Origin: Buchananella sp. 14KM1171
GTDB taxonomy: Bacteria > Actinomycetota > Actinomycetes > Actinomycetales > Actinomycetaceae
Assembly: GCF_041380365.1 (NCBI RefSeq)
Contig: NZ_CP159981.1
Span: forward strand, 248,001 to 312,000
Length of the DNA stretch: 64,000 nucleotides
Direction: 5' to 3'
Below are positions 48,334-58,384 of this stretch, one piece after another (positions within the stretch are counted from its first letter, which is position 1; the number at the start of each line of letters is the position of its first letter). The notes under the pieces were generated by a model, which did not search any database, was not told where the DNA came from, and saw only the letters and a program-made list of their open reading frames with translations. The translations under genes were made by a program, and so were the position numbers.

Positions 48334-48882
48334 CTACTCCGCCGCCGCCAACAGGCGCGCCAGCTCGGCAGCGAACTGCACGGTGCGCTCCAGCTCCTCC
48401 GGGCCGTCGGCCTCGCGGGTCACCCGCACCGCCAGGTCCTCGTTGTGAATCACGCCGCCCTGGCCGTGCTCGGCCTCGCAAGACGGGTCCCCGCAGGACT
48501 TCGGCCCGAACTCGAACTGGCGCGTGGACTTCCACCCCAGCGAGATCAGCACCTCGCGGATATCGCCCGGCCCCGTGACGGCGTCAGAGAGCTCGTAGTT
48601 GAAGCGCGTGGCCACCACGTTAGAAAGCGGCACCACCTCGCTGGAAATCGCCAGCGAGCCGGGGGCGTCGTCGATCTCGTCAATGTGCATCAACACCAGG
48701 TGCCGCTTGGTCAGCGCCAACGCGTTGACGTGGCGGCGCACCGCCTCCTCATCGATAACCGTGGAGCGCTGCACCAGCATCGCCAGCGGGTCGGCCCCGC
48801 CCAAGCTCATCTCCAGCAAGCGCGCGGCAGCCGCCGGGAAGTACTCGTAGGCCTCCAGATACCTGCCCAGGTGTGACGTCAT
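48334..48882 (-). CDS. DUF5998 family protein
   Basis: 182 residues. Contains LTKRHLVLMHIDEIDDAPG, SSEVVPLSNVVATRFNYEL and CGDPSCEAEHGQGG, the last a possible metal-binding Cys/His patch. Actinobacterial family of unknown function, usually beside the phosphodiesterase gene. ATG at 48882; divergent from topoisomerase IV subunit A. Confidence 0.82.
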   Translation of the reverse strand: MTSHLGRYLEAYEYFPAAAARLLEMSLGGADPLAMLVQRSTVIDEEAVRRHVNALALTKRHLVLMHIDEIDDAPGSLAISSEVVPLSNVVATRFNYELSDAVTGPGDIREVLISLGWKSTRQFEFGPKSCGDPSCEAEHGQGGVIHNEDLAVRVTREADGPEELERTVQFAAELARLLAAAE

Positions 48883-48936
48883 TTGGCCATTCTCGCACCT
48901 CGGCGTGGGCGTGGGCACCACGAGCCGCCCATCCCG

Positions 48937-48942
48937 GATAAT
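48937..48942 (+). promoter_or_regulatory. Leaderless -10 hexamer GATAAT for parC
   Basis: GATAAT ends 6 nt before ATG 48949; there is no ribosome site between. Confidence 0.45.
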
Positions 48943-48948
48943 TGGCGC

Positions 48949-51384
48949 ATGCTGATTGAAGACGAGGCCTCCACGATCATCGACATTGACGTCTCGACCG
49001 AGATGGAGACCTCGTTCCTGGAGTACGCCTACTCGGTGATCTACGCCCGCGCGCTGCCGGATGCCCGCGACGGCCTCAAGCCCGTGCAGCGGCGCATCCT
49101 GCACCAGATGGGCGTGATGGGCCTGACCCCGGAGAAGGGGCACGTGAAGTCCGCCCGCGTGGTGGGTGAGGTGATGGGTAAGCTCCACCCGCACGGCGAC
49201 GCGGCGATCTACGACGCCCTGGTGCGCATGGCCCAGCCGTTCACGCTGCGCCTGCCGATGATCGACGGGCACGGCAACTTCGGTTCGCTGGACGACGGCC
49301 CGGCCGCCCCCCGCTACACCGAGGCGCGCCTGGCACCGGCGGCGCTGGCGATGATCGCGGACCTGGGCGAGGACGTGGTCAACATGGTGCCCAACTACGA
49401 CAACCAGTTCCTGCAGCCGGAGGTGCTGCCGGCCGCCATCCCGGCGCTGCTGGTCAACGGCGCCAGCGGCATCGCCGTGGGCATGGCCACGAACATGGCA
49501 CCGCACAACCTGGGCGAGGTCCTGGCCGCCGCCCGCCACCTGGTGGCCCACCCGGAGGCCACCATCGAGGAGATCGAGCGCTTCGTGCCCGGCCCGGACC
49601 TGCCCGGCGGCGGCATGATCGTGGGCCTGGACGGGGTGCGGGAGGCCGCTCGCACGGGCAGGGGGGCCTTCAAGACCCGCGCCAAGGCCCGCATCGAGCG
49701 GATCACGGCCCGCAAGTACGGCATCGTGGTCTCCGAGCTGCCCTACCTGGTCGGCACGGAGCGGGTGATCGAGAAGATCAAGGACGGCGTGCAGGCCCGC
49801 AAGCTCGAGGGTATCTCGAAGGTGGAGGACCACACCGACCGCTCCAAGGGCATGCGCCTGGTCATCGAGATCAAGGCCGGTTTCAACCCGGAGGCGGTGC
49901 TGGCCCAGCTCTACAAGCACACGCCGCTGGAGGACAACTTCGCGGTGAACAACGTGGCGCTGGTGGACGGTCAGCCGCGCACGCTGGGGCTGCTGGAGCT
50001 GCTGCGCGTGTTCGTGGAGCACCGCCTGGAGGTGGTGCGCCGCCGCTCGCGGTACCGGATCGAGCGCAAGCGCGAGCGCGCCCACCTGATCGCCGGCCTG
50101 CTGCTGATCATGGCGGACATCGACGAGTGCATCGCGGTGATCCGCACCAGCGACGACGCGGCCAGCGCCCGCGACCGCTTGATGAAGGTCTTTGACCTGA
50201 CCGAGGTGCAGGCCGAGCACATCCTGGCCCTGCGCCTGCGCCGCCTGACCAAGTTCTCCCGCCTAGAGCTGGAGGCGGAGGCGGACCAGTTGGCGAGGGA
50301 GATCGCCCAGCTGGAGGAGATCCTGTCTGACGACGGGGTTTTGCGCGCCACCGTGAGCAAGGAGATGGCGGCCACCGCGGAGCGTTTCTCCACCCCGCGC
50401 CGCACGGTGTTGTTGGAGGAGTCCGGGGCGGCCGGCCTGCCCGGCGGGGCGCCGGCGGCCGCTGCGGCGCCGCTGGAGGTAGCCGACGAGCCCTGCCGCG
50501 TGCTGCTTTCCACCACCGGCCTGTTGGCGCGGGTCAGTGGCGCCGAGGCGATGACCCGGGAGGGCGGCCGTAGTGCCCACGACGCGTTGTTGGCCGACGT
50601 TGCCGCCACCACCCGCGGCCGGGTTGGCCTGGTGATGAGCGATGGAACGATGGCCCGGATCGACGTGGTGGAGATTCCGGCGCTGCCGCGCACCGAGGGC
50701 GCGGTTTCCCTGGCCGGGGGTATGCCGGCCCAGCTGCTGGCCCCGGAGGGGGCAGCGGGCCAGGTGGTGGCGTTGGCGAGCCTGGCGGAGGACGCCGCTC
50801 CCCTGGGCCTGGTGACGCGCGCCGGCAAGGTCAAGCGTGTCTCCACCGCCGACGGCCCGGCCCGCAGCGACCACTTCGAGATCATCGCGCTGGAGGAGGG
50901 CGACTCGGTGGCCTTCGCCAGGACGTGCGACGACCAGAGCCAGTTCGTGCTGATCTCCTCCGACTCCCAGCTGCTGCGCTTCGAGGCGACGAAGGTGCGC
51001 GTGCAGGGCCGCAGCGCCGGCGGCATGGCCGGCCTGGCGCTGCGCGAGGGCGCCACCGTGATCGGTGGCGGCGTGGTGCCCGGCGAGCTGCTGAGTGCGG
51101 CTGCCGTGGTCACCGCCGCCGGGGGCGCCACGAGCCTGGGCAACGAGCCGCTGTCCACCAAGGTCACCCCCCTGGACCGCTACCCGTCCAAGGGGCGCGG
51201 CACGCAGGGCGTGCGGGTGCAGCGGCTGCTGCAGGGCCAGGACCGCCTGGTGCTCGGCTGGGCCGGCGTGGCCCCGGCGCGCGCGGTGGGGCAGGCCGGC
51301 CAGCCCCTGGAGCTGCCGGCGGAGGACGAGCGGCGCGACGCCTCCGGGACGCTCACGCAGGGCGTGGTGACCTCGATCGGCTGA
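48949..51384 (+). CDS. parC: DNA topoisomerase IV subunit A
   Basis: 811 residues. Type IIA breakage-reunion subunit that decatenates chromosomes with ParE. Visible: [34 protein letters not shown] (quinolone region), the catalytic Tyr in [10 protein letters not shown], and a C-terminal beta-propeller. Ala occupies the place of the usual quinolone-contacting Ser. It is called ParC rather than GyrA because its matching B subunit (55-58 kb) lies near sigA, away from the dnaA region, and no GyrA-box is obvious. ATG 48949 is chosen over an upstream in-frame ATG at 48883, which has no family match. Confidence 0.9.
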   Translation: MLIEDEASTIIDIDVSTEMETSFLEYAYSVIYARALPDARDGLKPVQRRILHQMGVMGLTPEKGHVKSARVVGEVMGKLHPHGDAAIYDALVRMAQPFTLRLPMIDGHGNFGSLDDGPAAPRYTEARLAPAALAMIADLGEDVVNMVPNYDNQFLQPEVLPAAIPALLVNGASGIAVGMATNMAPHNLGEVLAAARHLVAHPEATIEEIERFVPGPDLPGGGMIVGLDGVREAARTGRGAFKTRAKARIERITARKYGIVVSELPYLVGTERVIEKIKDGVQARKLEGISKVEDHTDRSKGMRLVIEIKAGFNPEAVLAQLYKHTPLEDNFAVNNVALVDGQPRTLGLLELLRVFVEHRLEVVRRRSRYRIERKRERAHLIAGLLLIMADIDECIAVIRTSDDAASARDRLMKVFDLTEVQAEHILALRLRRLTKFSRLELEAEADQLAREIAQLEEILSDDGVLRATVSKEMAATAERFSTPRRTVLLEESGAAGLPGGAPAAAAAPLEVADEPCRVLLSTTGLLARVSGAEAMTREGGRSAHDALLADVAATTRGRVGLVMSDGTMARIDVVEIPALPRTEGAVSLAGGMPAQLLAPEGAAGQVVALASLAEDAAPLGLVTRAGKVKRVSTADGPARSDHFEIIALEEGDSVAFARTCDDQSQFVLISSDSQLLRFEATKVRVQGRSAGGMAGLALREGATVIGGGVVPGELLSAAAVVTAAGGATSLGNEPLSTKVTPLDRYPSKGRGTQGVRVQRLLQGQDRLVLGWAGVAPARAVGQAGQPLELPAEDERRDASGTLTQGVVTSIG

Positions 51385-51424
51385 GCCCCCGCCCGGAGGC
51401 TGGCGGGCTCCAAGCAACCGGTTG

Positions 51425-51456
51425 GGGGCGGGGCGTCTTTCGTGACGCCCCGCCCC
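51425..51456. terminator. Bidirectional hairpin after parC
   Basis: Perfect 13-bp stem GGGGCGGGGCGTC / GACGCCCCGCCCC, loop TTTCGT, between convergent parC and the CWB2 gene. Confidence 0.82.
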
Positions 51457-51488
51457 TACCGTGGCTTTCGATCCGCTCCCTAGTCCGG

Positions 51489-53234
51489 CTACTTGCGCAT
51501 CGCGCGCCTGATGGCCTCGTAGACCGCCGAGCTGACGGACTTCTCGCCACCGGCCACGCGGATCCAGTTGAGCTGCTTGTTGGCCAGGTAGTCCTCGGTG
51601 GTCGCGGGCAGCTGGTTGACGTCCGTCAGCAGCAGGGAGGCGCCCAGGTTCGCGGCCAGCGCCCCGGCGGCCAGCGCGTCGGGGAAGTCGCGACCGCTGG
51701 CTATGATCGCGCCGGCCGGCTCCCCGATGAACCGGAGCGAGACGCGCTTGGCGGTGTCGTGCCTGTCCGTGCCCACGTACTTGTCCACGTCGAGGCTCGC
51801 GGCGGCCTTGGCGGCCGCCCCGCCGATGGCGACGTCGTACACCTGCCCGAAGGAGGCGGCCGCCTGCGCCACCGCCGCGGGCATGGCTGCTCCGTCGGTC
51901 AGCAGCAGCACCCCGCGCTGGGCAGCTGCGGCCGGGCCGGCCGCCAGGGCGTCGGCGTAGGCGGTGCCGTCGGCAAAGAACACGCCGCCCACCGTCTGCC
52001 CCTTGGCCGCGTAGGCGGCCTTGGTGCGCTGCGCCAGCAGGATGGCGGTGGCGAAGCGGTTTGGCCCGGCCACGCGCTCTACCTCATACCCCAGCGCGCG
52101 CACTTGTTCCTCCGCCTGCGCGCGCAGCGTGCCCGCGCCGCCCGCGATCACCACGTGGGTCGCCCCCTTCGCCTTGGCGTCGGTGAGCGCCTGGCGCGCC
52201 GAGGCGTCCAGCGCGGCGGTGGGGCTGAGCACGATCGGGGCGCGCAGAGCCGCGGCCAGGGGCGTGGCCGCCAGGGCGTCGGCCGCAACCTCGCCGCTGG
52301 CCAGCACGACCGTCTGGCCCCACTGCCCCAGCGCGGCGATTTCCTTGGCCGTGGCGTAGCGGTCACCGCCCGCCAGGCGGCCGGCGACCTGCTCGAGTCC
52401 GGGCAGTGGCTCCACCGTGAACTCGGTGAACTTCACCAGGCCGCTGGTGGCCCCGCTCCCGCAACTAAGGGCCGCCTTGTACTTGCCCGGCGAGGTCGCC
52501 TTGTGGATGGTGAAGCTGCCGCTGAACTCGCCGGTGGCCGGGTCCATTTCGAACCTCTTGCCGGTGCTCCAGTTCTCACCGGACAAGCCGGCCCAGACCT
52601 GTAGCCTGCGCATCGGCTCGGGGCGGCAGCGGCCGCTCACCTGCACGCTCTGGCCGGGCTGCCCCTGCTGGGCGGAGAGGGTAACGGCGAGGGCGGCCGG
52701 CTGCGGGGGCGTGAAGGTCTCCCCCTCGTTGAGGACGATGCTCATCTCCCCCTTGTAGGCGGTGTAGATGGCGTCGTAGTCGTTGCACCAAAGAACGACC
52801 TCGTACGCGCCCGGCACGGCGTCCTTCGGTACGGGCAGCGAGACCGTGAAGTTGCCGGTTTGCTTGTCGTACTCCGGGTAGATGGTGAATTCCTCCTTGC
52901 CGCCGGAGGTCGTGGGCATGATCGTGATGTGGTGCCTATTCTTCACGCCCCGGTCGGGAATCGGCCCGCACGAGCCGGTCATCTCCAGCATCGCCCCGCG
53001 CTTGACGCTGGCGGGGTGGTTGAGGTGAGACTCCCAGTTTGGCCCGCTTTCCCACGGCGCCACCTCGATCCGCGCGGCGTCCTCTCCTGCGGGAGCGGTT
53101 TCCTGGGTGGACGACGTTCCCGGCGGCGCCACCTCTACTGCGGCCGCCACGCCCGCCACGGAAACGAGGGCCAGGGCGGAGGCGAAGGCTAGGCGGGAGG
53201 TGGATAACACGATTCGACGATGAATGGCGCTCAT
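51489..53234 (-). CDS. Secreted protein with three cell-wall-binding repeats (CWB2)
   Basis: 581 residues. Signal peptide with core LAFASALALVSVAGVAAAVE. The N-terminal half is beta-rich and seems to hold two Ig-like segments (about 50-290). The C-terminal half is three CWB2 repeats beginning VAGRLAGGDRYATAKEIA, VERVAGPNRFATAILLAQ and KYVGTDRHDTAKRVS. CWB2 triplets bind secondary wall polymers, so the protein is probably displayed non-covalently on the wall. Ligand of the N-terminal half is unknown. Confidence 0.9.
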   Translation of the reverse strand: MSAIHRRIVLSTSRLAFASALALVSVAGVAAAVEVAPPGTSSTQETAPAGEDAARIEVAPWESGPNWESHLNHPASVKRGAMLEMTGSCGPIPDRGVKNRHHITIMPTTSGGKEEFTIYPEYDKQTGNFTVSLPVPKDAVPGAYEVVLWCNDYDAIYTAYKGEMSIVLNEGETFTPPQPAALAVTLSAQQGQPGQSVQVSGRCRPEPMRRLQVWAGLSGENWSTGKRFEMDPATGEFSGSFTIHKATSPGKYKAALSCGSGATSGLVKFTEFTVEPLPGLEQVAGRLAGGDRYATAKEIAALGQWGQTVVLASGEVAADALAATPLAAALRAPIVLSPTAALDASARQALTDAKAKGATHVVIAGGAGTLRAQAEEQVRALGYEVERVAGPNRFATAILLAQRTKAAYAAKGQTVGGVFFADGTAYADALAAGPAAAAQRGVLLLTDGAAMPAAVAQAAASFGQVYDVAIGGAAAKAAASLDVDKYVGTDRHDTAKRVSLRFIGEPAGAIIASGRDFPDALAAGALAANLGASLLLTDVNQLPATTEDYLANKQLNWIRVAGGEKSVSSAVYEAIRRAMRK

Positions 53235-53240
53235 GGAGTC

Positions 53241-53246
53241 ATCTTA
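53241..53246 (-). promoter_or_regulatory. Leaderless -10 hexamer TAAGAT for the CWB2 gene
   Basis: TAAGAT ends 6 nt before ATG 53234. Confidence 0.5.
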
Positions 53247-53344
53247 TGAGCTTTTGCCAAATGGACGGCTGAGCGCGCATCGACTTTTCGACGGGGAGGG
53301 TTTAATCGCCCCGGGAGGGATAGTGAAGAGCGCGGGAGGTGGCC

Positions 53345-54334
53345 CTACAGGTCCATCACGTAGAGGGTGGATGAGGTGGTGATCTCAAAGCCCATGTCCG
53401 CCAGCGCGCCGGCCATCTGCACCGAGTCGGCGCCCAGCTCCAGGGCGGCCTTCTCCATCCCGTCGGCCTTGAAACGATTCAGGGCGGCGGAGATCATGGC
53501 GATCCCGGCCCCGCTGCCACGCCACGGTGCCAACACCGCGAAGAAGTCGATGTAGCCCTCGCGCCAGCCCAGCGCCTGCCAGTCCTGCTCGTAGCGGGAG
53601 GCGAACAGGAAGCCGGCCACCTTGGCGCGGTCGGTGGACTTGTCCAGGGCGATGAAGGACCAGCTGGGCTCGAAGTCGGCCTTCAGTTCCTCCCATTCCT
53701 CCCGGTTGACCGCGCTGGAGCCAGGCATGGAGGCCACCAGCTCGTTGTAGGCCAGGCGCACCATGTCGTCCAGTTCCGCGCTCCACGGGTGGACGCTCAG
53801 GTAGTGGCCCAGCCCCATGGTCGGGATGGAGTGGGTCAGCTCGAAGCGCCACTCCTGGAAGCGCTTGTTCTCCGCGTAGCCGAGCTCCAGCAGGTGCTGG
53901 GCCAGGGGGACGTGGTTGTCGTCCACGTGCACCGCGATGCGGTGGCTGTCCCTGGGCGCGAAGCGCTCCAGCAGCTCGCGGGCGGCGCCCACCTGCCAGC
54001 GCAGGTTGGCCAGGCCGATGCCGCGCTCGCGCCAGGCGGGCTCCACCCCGCCGGTGCACAGCGCCTCCACCGGGGCAGAACCGCGCAGCGCCACGTGCCC
54101 GAAGGCCCGCAGCACCCCGCCCTCGTCGAAGCCACCCAGGGCAACCCAGTGCTTGTCGACGTGGAAAAGCAGCTCCGTCTCCGCCATCGAGGTGCGGTAG
54201 GCGGGATCGTCGGCCTCCTCGCAGGCGGAAACGACGCGCGATACGGCCACCGCGTCGGGTTCGCCAAGCAGCCGCCAGGTCAGGCCGTATGCCTGCACGC
54301 CGGCAGAAAGCGGGAAGAAGGGCGCTTTTCTCAT
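53345..54334 (-). CDS. GNAT-family N-acetyltransferase
   Basis: 329 residues, two GNAT-like folds in tandem. Acetyl-CoA loops look like EPAWRERGIGLANLRWQVG and LAPWRGSGAGIAMISAALN. Substrate unknown. Its ATG overlaps the stop of the preceding paralogous gene (ATGA), so both are made together. Confidence 0.83.
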   Translation of the reverse strand: MRKAPFFPLSAGVQAYGLTWRLLGEPDAVAVSRVVSACEEADDPAYRTSMAETELLFHVDKHWVALGGFDEGGVLRAFGHVALRGSAPVEALCTGGVEPAWRERGIGLANLRWQVGAARELLERFAPRDSHRIAVHVDDNHVPLAQHLLELGYAENKRFQEWRFELTHSIPTMGLGHYLSVHPWSAELDDMVRLAYNELVASMPGSSAVNREEWEELKADFEPSWSFIALDKSTDRAKVAGFLFASRYEQDWQALGWREGYIDFFAVLAPWRGSGAGIAMISAALNRFKADGMEKAALELGADSVQMAGALADMGFEITTSSTLYVMDL

Positions 54335-55365
54335 TGAGTCAAGTCAAGCAGATAAAGGCTACGGCGTCGCTCAGTCACGTAACCCAACCGCTCGTAGAAG
54401 CTCGTGGCCCCCGTCAGGTTCTCGGTGTCCGCGTTCAGCGCCGCCTGCACGAATCCCTGCCTGGCGGCCTCCGTCAGGCCCGCGGTGAGCAGGGCGCGCG
54501 CGGTGCCCAGGTGGCGGAAGTCGGGCATGACTCCCAGCAGGGAGGTGAAGCACTCCGGCCGGCCCAGCGCGTGCCATGTCCACGGCAGCAGGGACTGCAG
54601 GATGTAGCCGGCCACCTCACCGCTCTCCTCGCACACGGCCACGCGGGACAGCGACGGCTCCACCGTCCTAATCGCCCGCTGCCACAGGGAGGTGTAGTTG
54701 CGGTCGGGCACCCCGGGGGTGCCGAACGCGACCCGGTGCGCCGCCTCGATCCGCTCGAGCGCAACGTCGTCCCACGCCACCAGGCGCAAACCAGTGGGGG
54801 TGGGCTCCACCGGCACGGGCTGCTCCAGGGAGCGGCTCAGCCGGACGTAGGTGCGGGCCGGGGCGAAACCGGCCGCAGCGTAGAGGCGGCGGCGATCCAC
54901 CTGGTGCTCGTCCACGAACACGGCCACCACGGCGCTGGTGACGTCGTCGTGCTCCTTGATCTGCTCGGCCAGCAGCTGGCGGGCACGCTGGTCCTGCCAA
55001 CCGATCAGCTCGCGGCCGATGCCGCGCCCGCGCCAGCAGGGCGAGACGGTAGCGGAGATCTCTGCCCGGGCCCGCCCGGCCTCGACCGGCACGGTCCTGA
55101 CCTGGCCCAGGGCGCGCAGGGTGCCGGCCTCGTCGAAGCCGGCCACGGCGTCGGCGCGGCCCGCAGCCAGGTCCTCCAGCAGGGTGTCCACGGTGGTGAT
55201 CGGCTCGGGCCTGACCGGGGCGTCGGCCAGCTGGCCGGTCACCAGCAGGCGGGTCATCTGGGCGCGATCGGCCCGGGCGGGGGTACGCCAGGACAGACCC
55301 AGGTGGGCCGGGGGCAGCTGGACCTCGGTGGGGGCTGCCAAAGCCGAAAGCAGGCCGCTATTCAT
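54331..55365 (-). CDS. GNAT-family N-acetyltransferase
   Basis: 344 residues, also two GNAT-like halves (VSPCWRGRGIGRELIGWQDQ and MPDFRHLGTARALLTAGL). Paralogue of the next gene: both end in a similar LYxLDL tail. ATG 55365 was chosen because TAGAAT lies 7 nt upstream (leaderless); the frame stays open further upstream without any family match. Confidence 0.83.
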   Translation of the reverse strand: MNSGLLSALAAPTEVQLPPAHLGLSWRTPARADRAQMTRLLVTGQLADAPVRPEPITTVDTLLEDLAAGRADAVAGFDEAGTLRALGQVRTVPVEAGRARAEISATVSPCWRGRGIGRELIGWQDQRARQLLAEQIKEHDDVTSAVVAVFVDEHQVDRRRLYAAAGFAPARTYVRLSRSLEQPVPVEPTPTGLRLVAWDDVALERIEAAHRVAFGTPGVPDRNYTSLWQRAIRTVEPSLSRVAVCEESGEVAGYILQSLLPWTWHALGRPECFTSLLGVMPDFRHLGTARALLTAGLTEAARQGFVQAALNADTENLTGATSFYERLGYVTERRRSLYLLDLTQ

Positions 55366-55372
55366 GCCCCCG

Positions 55373-55378
55373 ATTCTA
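55373..55378 (-). promoter_or_regulatory. Leaderless -10 hexamer TAGAAT for the acetyltransferase pair
   Basis: TAGAAT ends 7 nt before ATG 55365, between the parE stop and the acetyltransferase start. Confidence 0.5.
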
Positions 55379-55429
55379 GGGGACTTTCGCCCCAGCTCTT
55401 TCCGGGCCGCCAACCGGCGGCGGCCGACG

Positions 55430-57982
55430 CTAGGCGTCGATGCTGTCGCGGTCCAGCACGGCGGCGCCCTCGATGATGAAGTCACGGCGCGGCGGCACGG
55501 CGGAGCCCATCAGTAGGTCGAAGGTCTTTTCTGCGGCCAGCACCGCTTCCTCGTCCTTGATGGTGATGCGGCGCAGGGTGCGGTGGGCGGGTTCCATCGT
55601 GGTCTCGGCCAGCTGGTGCGCGTCCATCTCACCCAGGCCCTTGTAGCGCTGGATCGGCTCCTTGTAGGTGCGCCCGGCCTTGCGCAGGCGCGTCAGGTGC
55701 CGGTGCAGCTCCGCCTCGGAGTAGGTGTAGATGACCTCCCCCTTGCGGCGCCCCGCGCCGTTGACCTCGATGCGGTGCAGCGGCGGGACGGCCGCGTACA
55801 CCCGCCCGGCCTCGATCAGTGGCCGCATGTAGCGGAAGAACAGCGTGAGCAGCAGGGTGCGGATGTGGGCGCCGTCCACGTCGGCGTCCGTCATCAGGAT
55901 CACCTTGCCGTAGCGGGCCTGGCTCAGGTCGAAGGAGCGGCCCGAGCCGGCGCCGATCACCTGGATGATCGCGGCGCACTCGGCGTTGGAGAGCATGTCC
56001 GCCTGGCTGGACTTTTGGACGTTGAGGATCTTGCCTCGGATCGGCAAGAGCGCCTGGTAGTCGGAGGAGCGCGCCAGCTTGGCGGTGCCGAGCGCGGAGT
56101 CTCCCTCCACGATGAACAGCTCGGAGGAGGCGACGTCGTTGGAGCGGCAGTCGGCCAGCTTGGTGGGCAGCGAGGAGTTCTCCAGGGCGTTCTTGCGCCG
56201 GGAGATCTCCTTTTGGGTGCGGGCGGAGACGCGCGCCCGCATCTCCCCCACGATCTTCTCCAGCACCGACCCGGCCTGCGCCTTGGCGGCGCCCTTGGTG
56301 GAGGCGAAGAACTCCGAGAGCCCGTCGGCAACCACCTTGGTCACGATCGCGCGTACCTGCGGCGTGCCCAGGACCTCCTTGGTCTGGCCTTCGAACTGCG
56401 GCTCCTCCAGGCGCACGGTGACCACGGCGGTCAGGCCGGCCAGCATGTCGTCCTTCTCCACGCGCGGGTCCTTCGGCTTGATGCCGAAGCGGCGCGGCTG
56501 GGCGTCGATCTGCTTGCGCACGGCCTTGACCAGGCCGGCCTCGAATCCGGTCAGGTGCGTGCCGCCCTTGGGGGTGACCACGATGTTGACGAAGGACTGC
56601 ACGTGCGTCTCATAGCCGACGCCCCAGCGCACCGCGCACTCCACCTCGCAGGTGCGCTCCACGTCCACGGCGCGCAGCTTGCCGTCGTGGAGCTGCTGGA
56701 CCTGCTCCACGAACGTGCCGCTGCCCTTCAGGCGCAGCGTGTCGCTCACGGCGGAGTCGGGGGCCAGGTAGTCCACGAAGTCCACCACGCCGCCGTCGTT
56801 GCGGAAGGTCTCCTCGTAGGGCTCGTCCACCTCGGCCACGGTGGTCGGCGCCGCGCCCGCCTCCGCTCCACCCGCGTCGCCCACTTCGCCCGCGTCCGCG
56901 TCACCGGCGGCGGGCTCGGCGGATTCGGCGGGCAGGGCCACCACGTCGGGACCGGCGGCGAAGCCGACCGGGCGGGAGAAGGCGGCGAACAGGTCCTCCT
57001 CGTCGTCATCGTCCAGGTCCGCCCCCAGCGCGCCGCCGCGCCCCGAACCGGCGGCCAGGAAGTCGCCGCTCTTTTGCAAGGACGCAGGCGCAACGTCGGC
57101 CACCGCCTCTCCCGCCTCGCCGGTCGCCTCCTGCTCCGCCTCGCCGGCCGGGCTCTCCTCGGCCTCGTCGGCAGCGTCGTCCAGCAGCTCGTCGTCCTCG
57201 GCGGGGCCGGCCACCACCGGGGCGGTGGCCTTCACCGGGCGCAGGCTGGCCGCCGCGCCGGGCCGCTCGTCGCGCACCACGATGGTCAGGCCGGGCACCA
57301 GGAAGGAGGTCTGGCGGGCGCGGTCCAGCAGGCGCTTGAGGTCAACAGCCTCCGGGTGGGCAAAGATCTGCGGGTCGGGCCAGAACCGCACCCGGGTGCC
57401 GGTCACGCCACGCTTGGCCTTGCCGACGATGCGCAGCTCGGAGTTCTCCACGAAGGGGGTGAAGGCGTTGTCCGGGCTCACCCCGGCGGCGTCGTCGTAG
57501 ACGCCGGGCTCGCCCCGGTGGAAGCTCATCGCGTGCGCCTTGCTGGCGCGCGTGACCTCCACGTCCACGCGCACGGACAGGGCGTTGACCACGGAGGCGC
57601 CCACGCCGTGCAGGCCGCCGGTGGAGCCGTAGGAGCCGCCACCGAACTTTCCGCCCGCGTGCAGCTTGGTGTAGACCACCTCGACGCCGGACAGGCCCAC
57701 ACCCGGCACGATGTCCACGGGGATGCCACGCCCGTCGTCGCTCACCTCGATGGAGGCGTCCTTGTGCACGGTGACCTTGATGGTCTTGGCGTGGCCCTCC
57801 AGGGCCTCGTCCACCGCGTTGTCGATGATCTCCCAGATGCAGTGCATCAGGCCACGGTCATCGGTGGAGCCGATGTACATGGCCGGGCGCTTGCGGACGG
57901 CCTCCAGCCCCTCCAGGACGGAAAGATGGCGAGCGTTGTAATCATTGGGCACGTCCGACATGTTAGATGGGCCCACCAACAT
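55430..57982 (-). CDS. parE: DNA topoisomerase IV subunit B with a large acidic insertion
   Basis: About 850 residues. GHKL ATPase: WEIIDNAVDEALEGHA, VSDDGRGIPVD, GGLHGVGASVVNALS; TOPRIM: VEGDSALGTAKLARSSDY and MTDADVDGAHIRTLL. It supplies ATP-driven strand passage with ParC. Family members are usually 650-710 residues; the excess comes from a ~150-residue Asp/Glu/Ala-rich insertion at about residues 238-391, between IVVRDERPG and ETFRNDGGVVDFVDYL in the ATPase half. ATG 57982 (GGGAGCG upstream) is chosen; ATG 57961 is possible. Confidence 0.92.
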   Translation of the reverse strand: MLVGPSNMSDVPNDYNARHLSVLEGLEAVRKRPAMYIGSTDDRGLMHCIWEIIDNAVDEALEGHAKTIKVTVHKDASIEVSDDGRGIPVDIVPGVGLSGVEVVYTKLHAGGKFGGGSYGSTGGLHGVGASVVNALSVRVDVEVTRASKAHAMSFHRGEPGVYDDAAGVSPDNAFTPFVENSELRIVGKAKRGVTGTRVRFWPDPQIFAHPEAVDLKRLLDRARQTSFLVPGLTIVVRDERPGAAASLRPVKATAPVVAGPAEDDELLDDAADEAEESPAGEAEQEATGEAGEAVADVAPASLQKSGDFLAAGSGRGGALGADLDDDDEEDLFAAFSRPVGFAAGPDVVALPAESAEPAAGDADAGEVGDAGGAEAGAAPTTVAEVDEPYEETFRNDGGVVDFVDYLAPDSAVSDTLRLKGSGTFVEQVQQLHDGKLRAVDVERTCEVECAVRWGVGYETHVQSFVNIVVTPKGGTHLTGFEAGLVKAVRKQIDAQPRRFGIKPKDPRVEKDDMLAGLTAVVTVRLEEPQFEGQTKEVLGTPQVRAIVTKVVADGLSEFFASTKGAAKAQAGSVLEKIVGEMRARVSARTQKEISRRKNALENSSLPTKLADCRSNDVASSELFIVEGDSALGTAKLARSSDYQALLPIRGKILNVQKSSQADMLSNAECAAIIQVIGAGSGRSFDLSQARYGKVILMTDADVDGAHIRTLLLTLFFRYMRPLIEAGRVYAAVPPLHRIEVNGAGRRKGEVIYTYSEAELHRHLTRLRKAGRTYKEPIQRYKGLGEMDAHQLAETTMEPAHRTLRRITIKDEEAVLAAEKTFDLLMGSAVPPRRDFIIEGAAVLDRDSIDA

Positions 57983-58159
57983 TTCGCTCCCGCCCCGCCA
58001 GCCGGCCCGCAACGCGACGCCTGCAGGGGCACGACGCTGCCCCACGCCGCCGCCGATTTCGTGGCGTGCGTCTAGGGGACGCAACACACCGGTTGCGCCC
58101 CGGGCGAAGAAGGCCGGTTTTGGCAGGAAAGCAGGGTTGGGGCGTGTTCAGATAGAGGC

Positions 58160-58357
58160 ATGGAAAACGTTCTGACTGCTGAGGACCGCTGCGACGCCTG
58201 CGGCGCGCAGGCATACGTTCGCGCCCGTTTCGGGCAGGGCGAGCTGCTGTTTTGCGCCCACCACGCCCGCAAGCACGGGGCCAAGCTCGAGGAGCTGGGC
58301 GCAATCGAGGTTGACGAAACCGAGCGCCTGAGCCGCTCGCTCACCTCCGTCTCCTAA
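58160..58357 (+). CDS. Small DUF7455 protein, probable zinc-binding
   Basis: 65 residues. MENVLTAEDRCDACGAQAYV has one CxxC, and LLFCAHHARKHG supplies Cys/His residues, suggesting a small zinc-binding fold. It ends in a Ser/Thr-rich tail. Conserved near sigA in actinobacteria; function unknown. Divergent from parE. A T-tailed terminator follows. Confidence 0.87.
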   Translation: MENVLTAEDRCDACGAQAYVRARFGQGELLFCAHHARKHGAKLEELGAIEVDETERLSRSLTSVS

Positions 58358-58384
58358 CCGCAAGCTTCCCGCGCAAACGCGCCA

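Noticed and set aside
55583-58075. 830-residue frame opposite parE
   Set aside because: Shadow of parE; composition (His/Gly/Leu/Val-rich) is typical of antisense frames in GC-rich genes.
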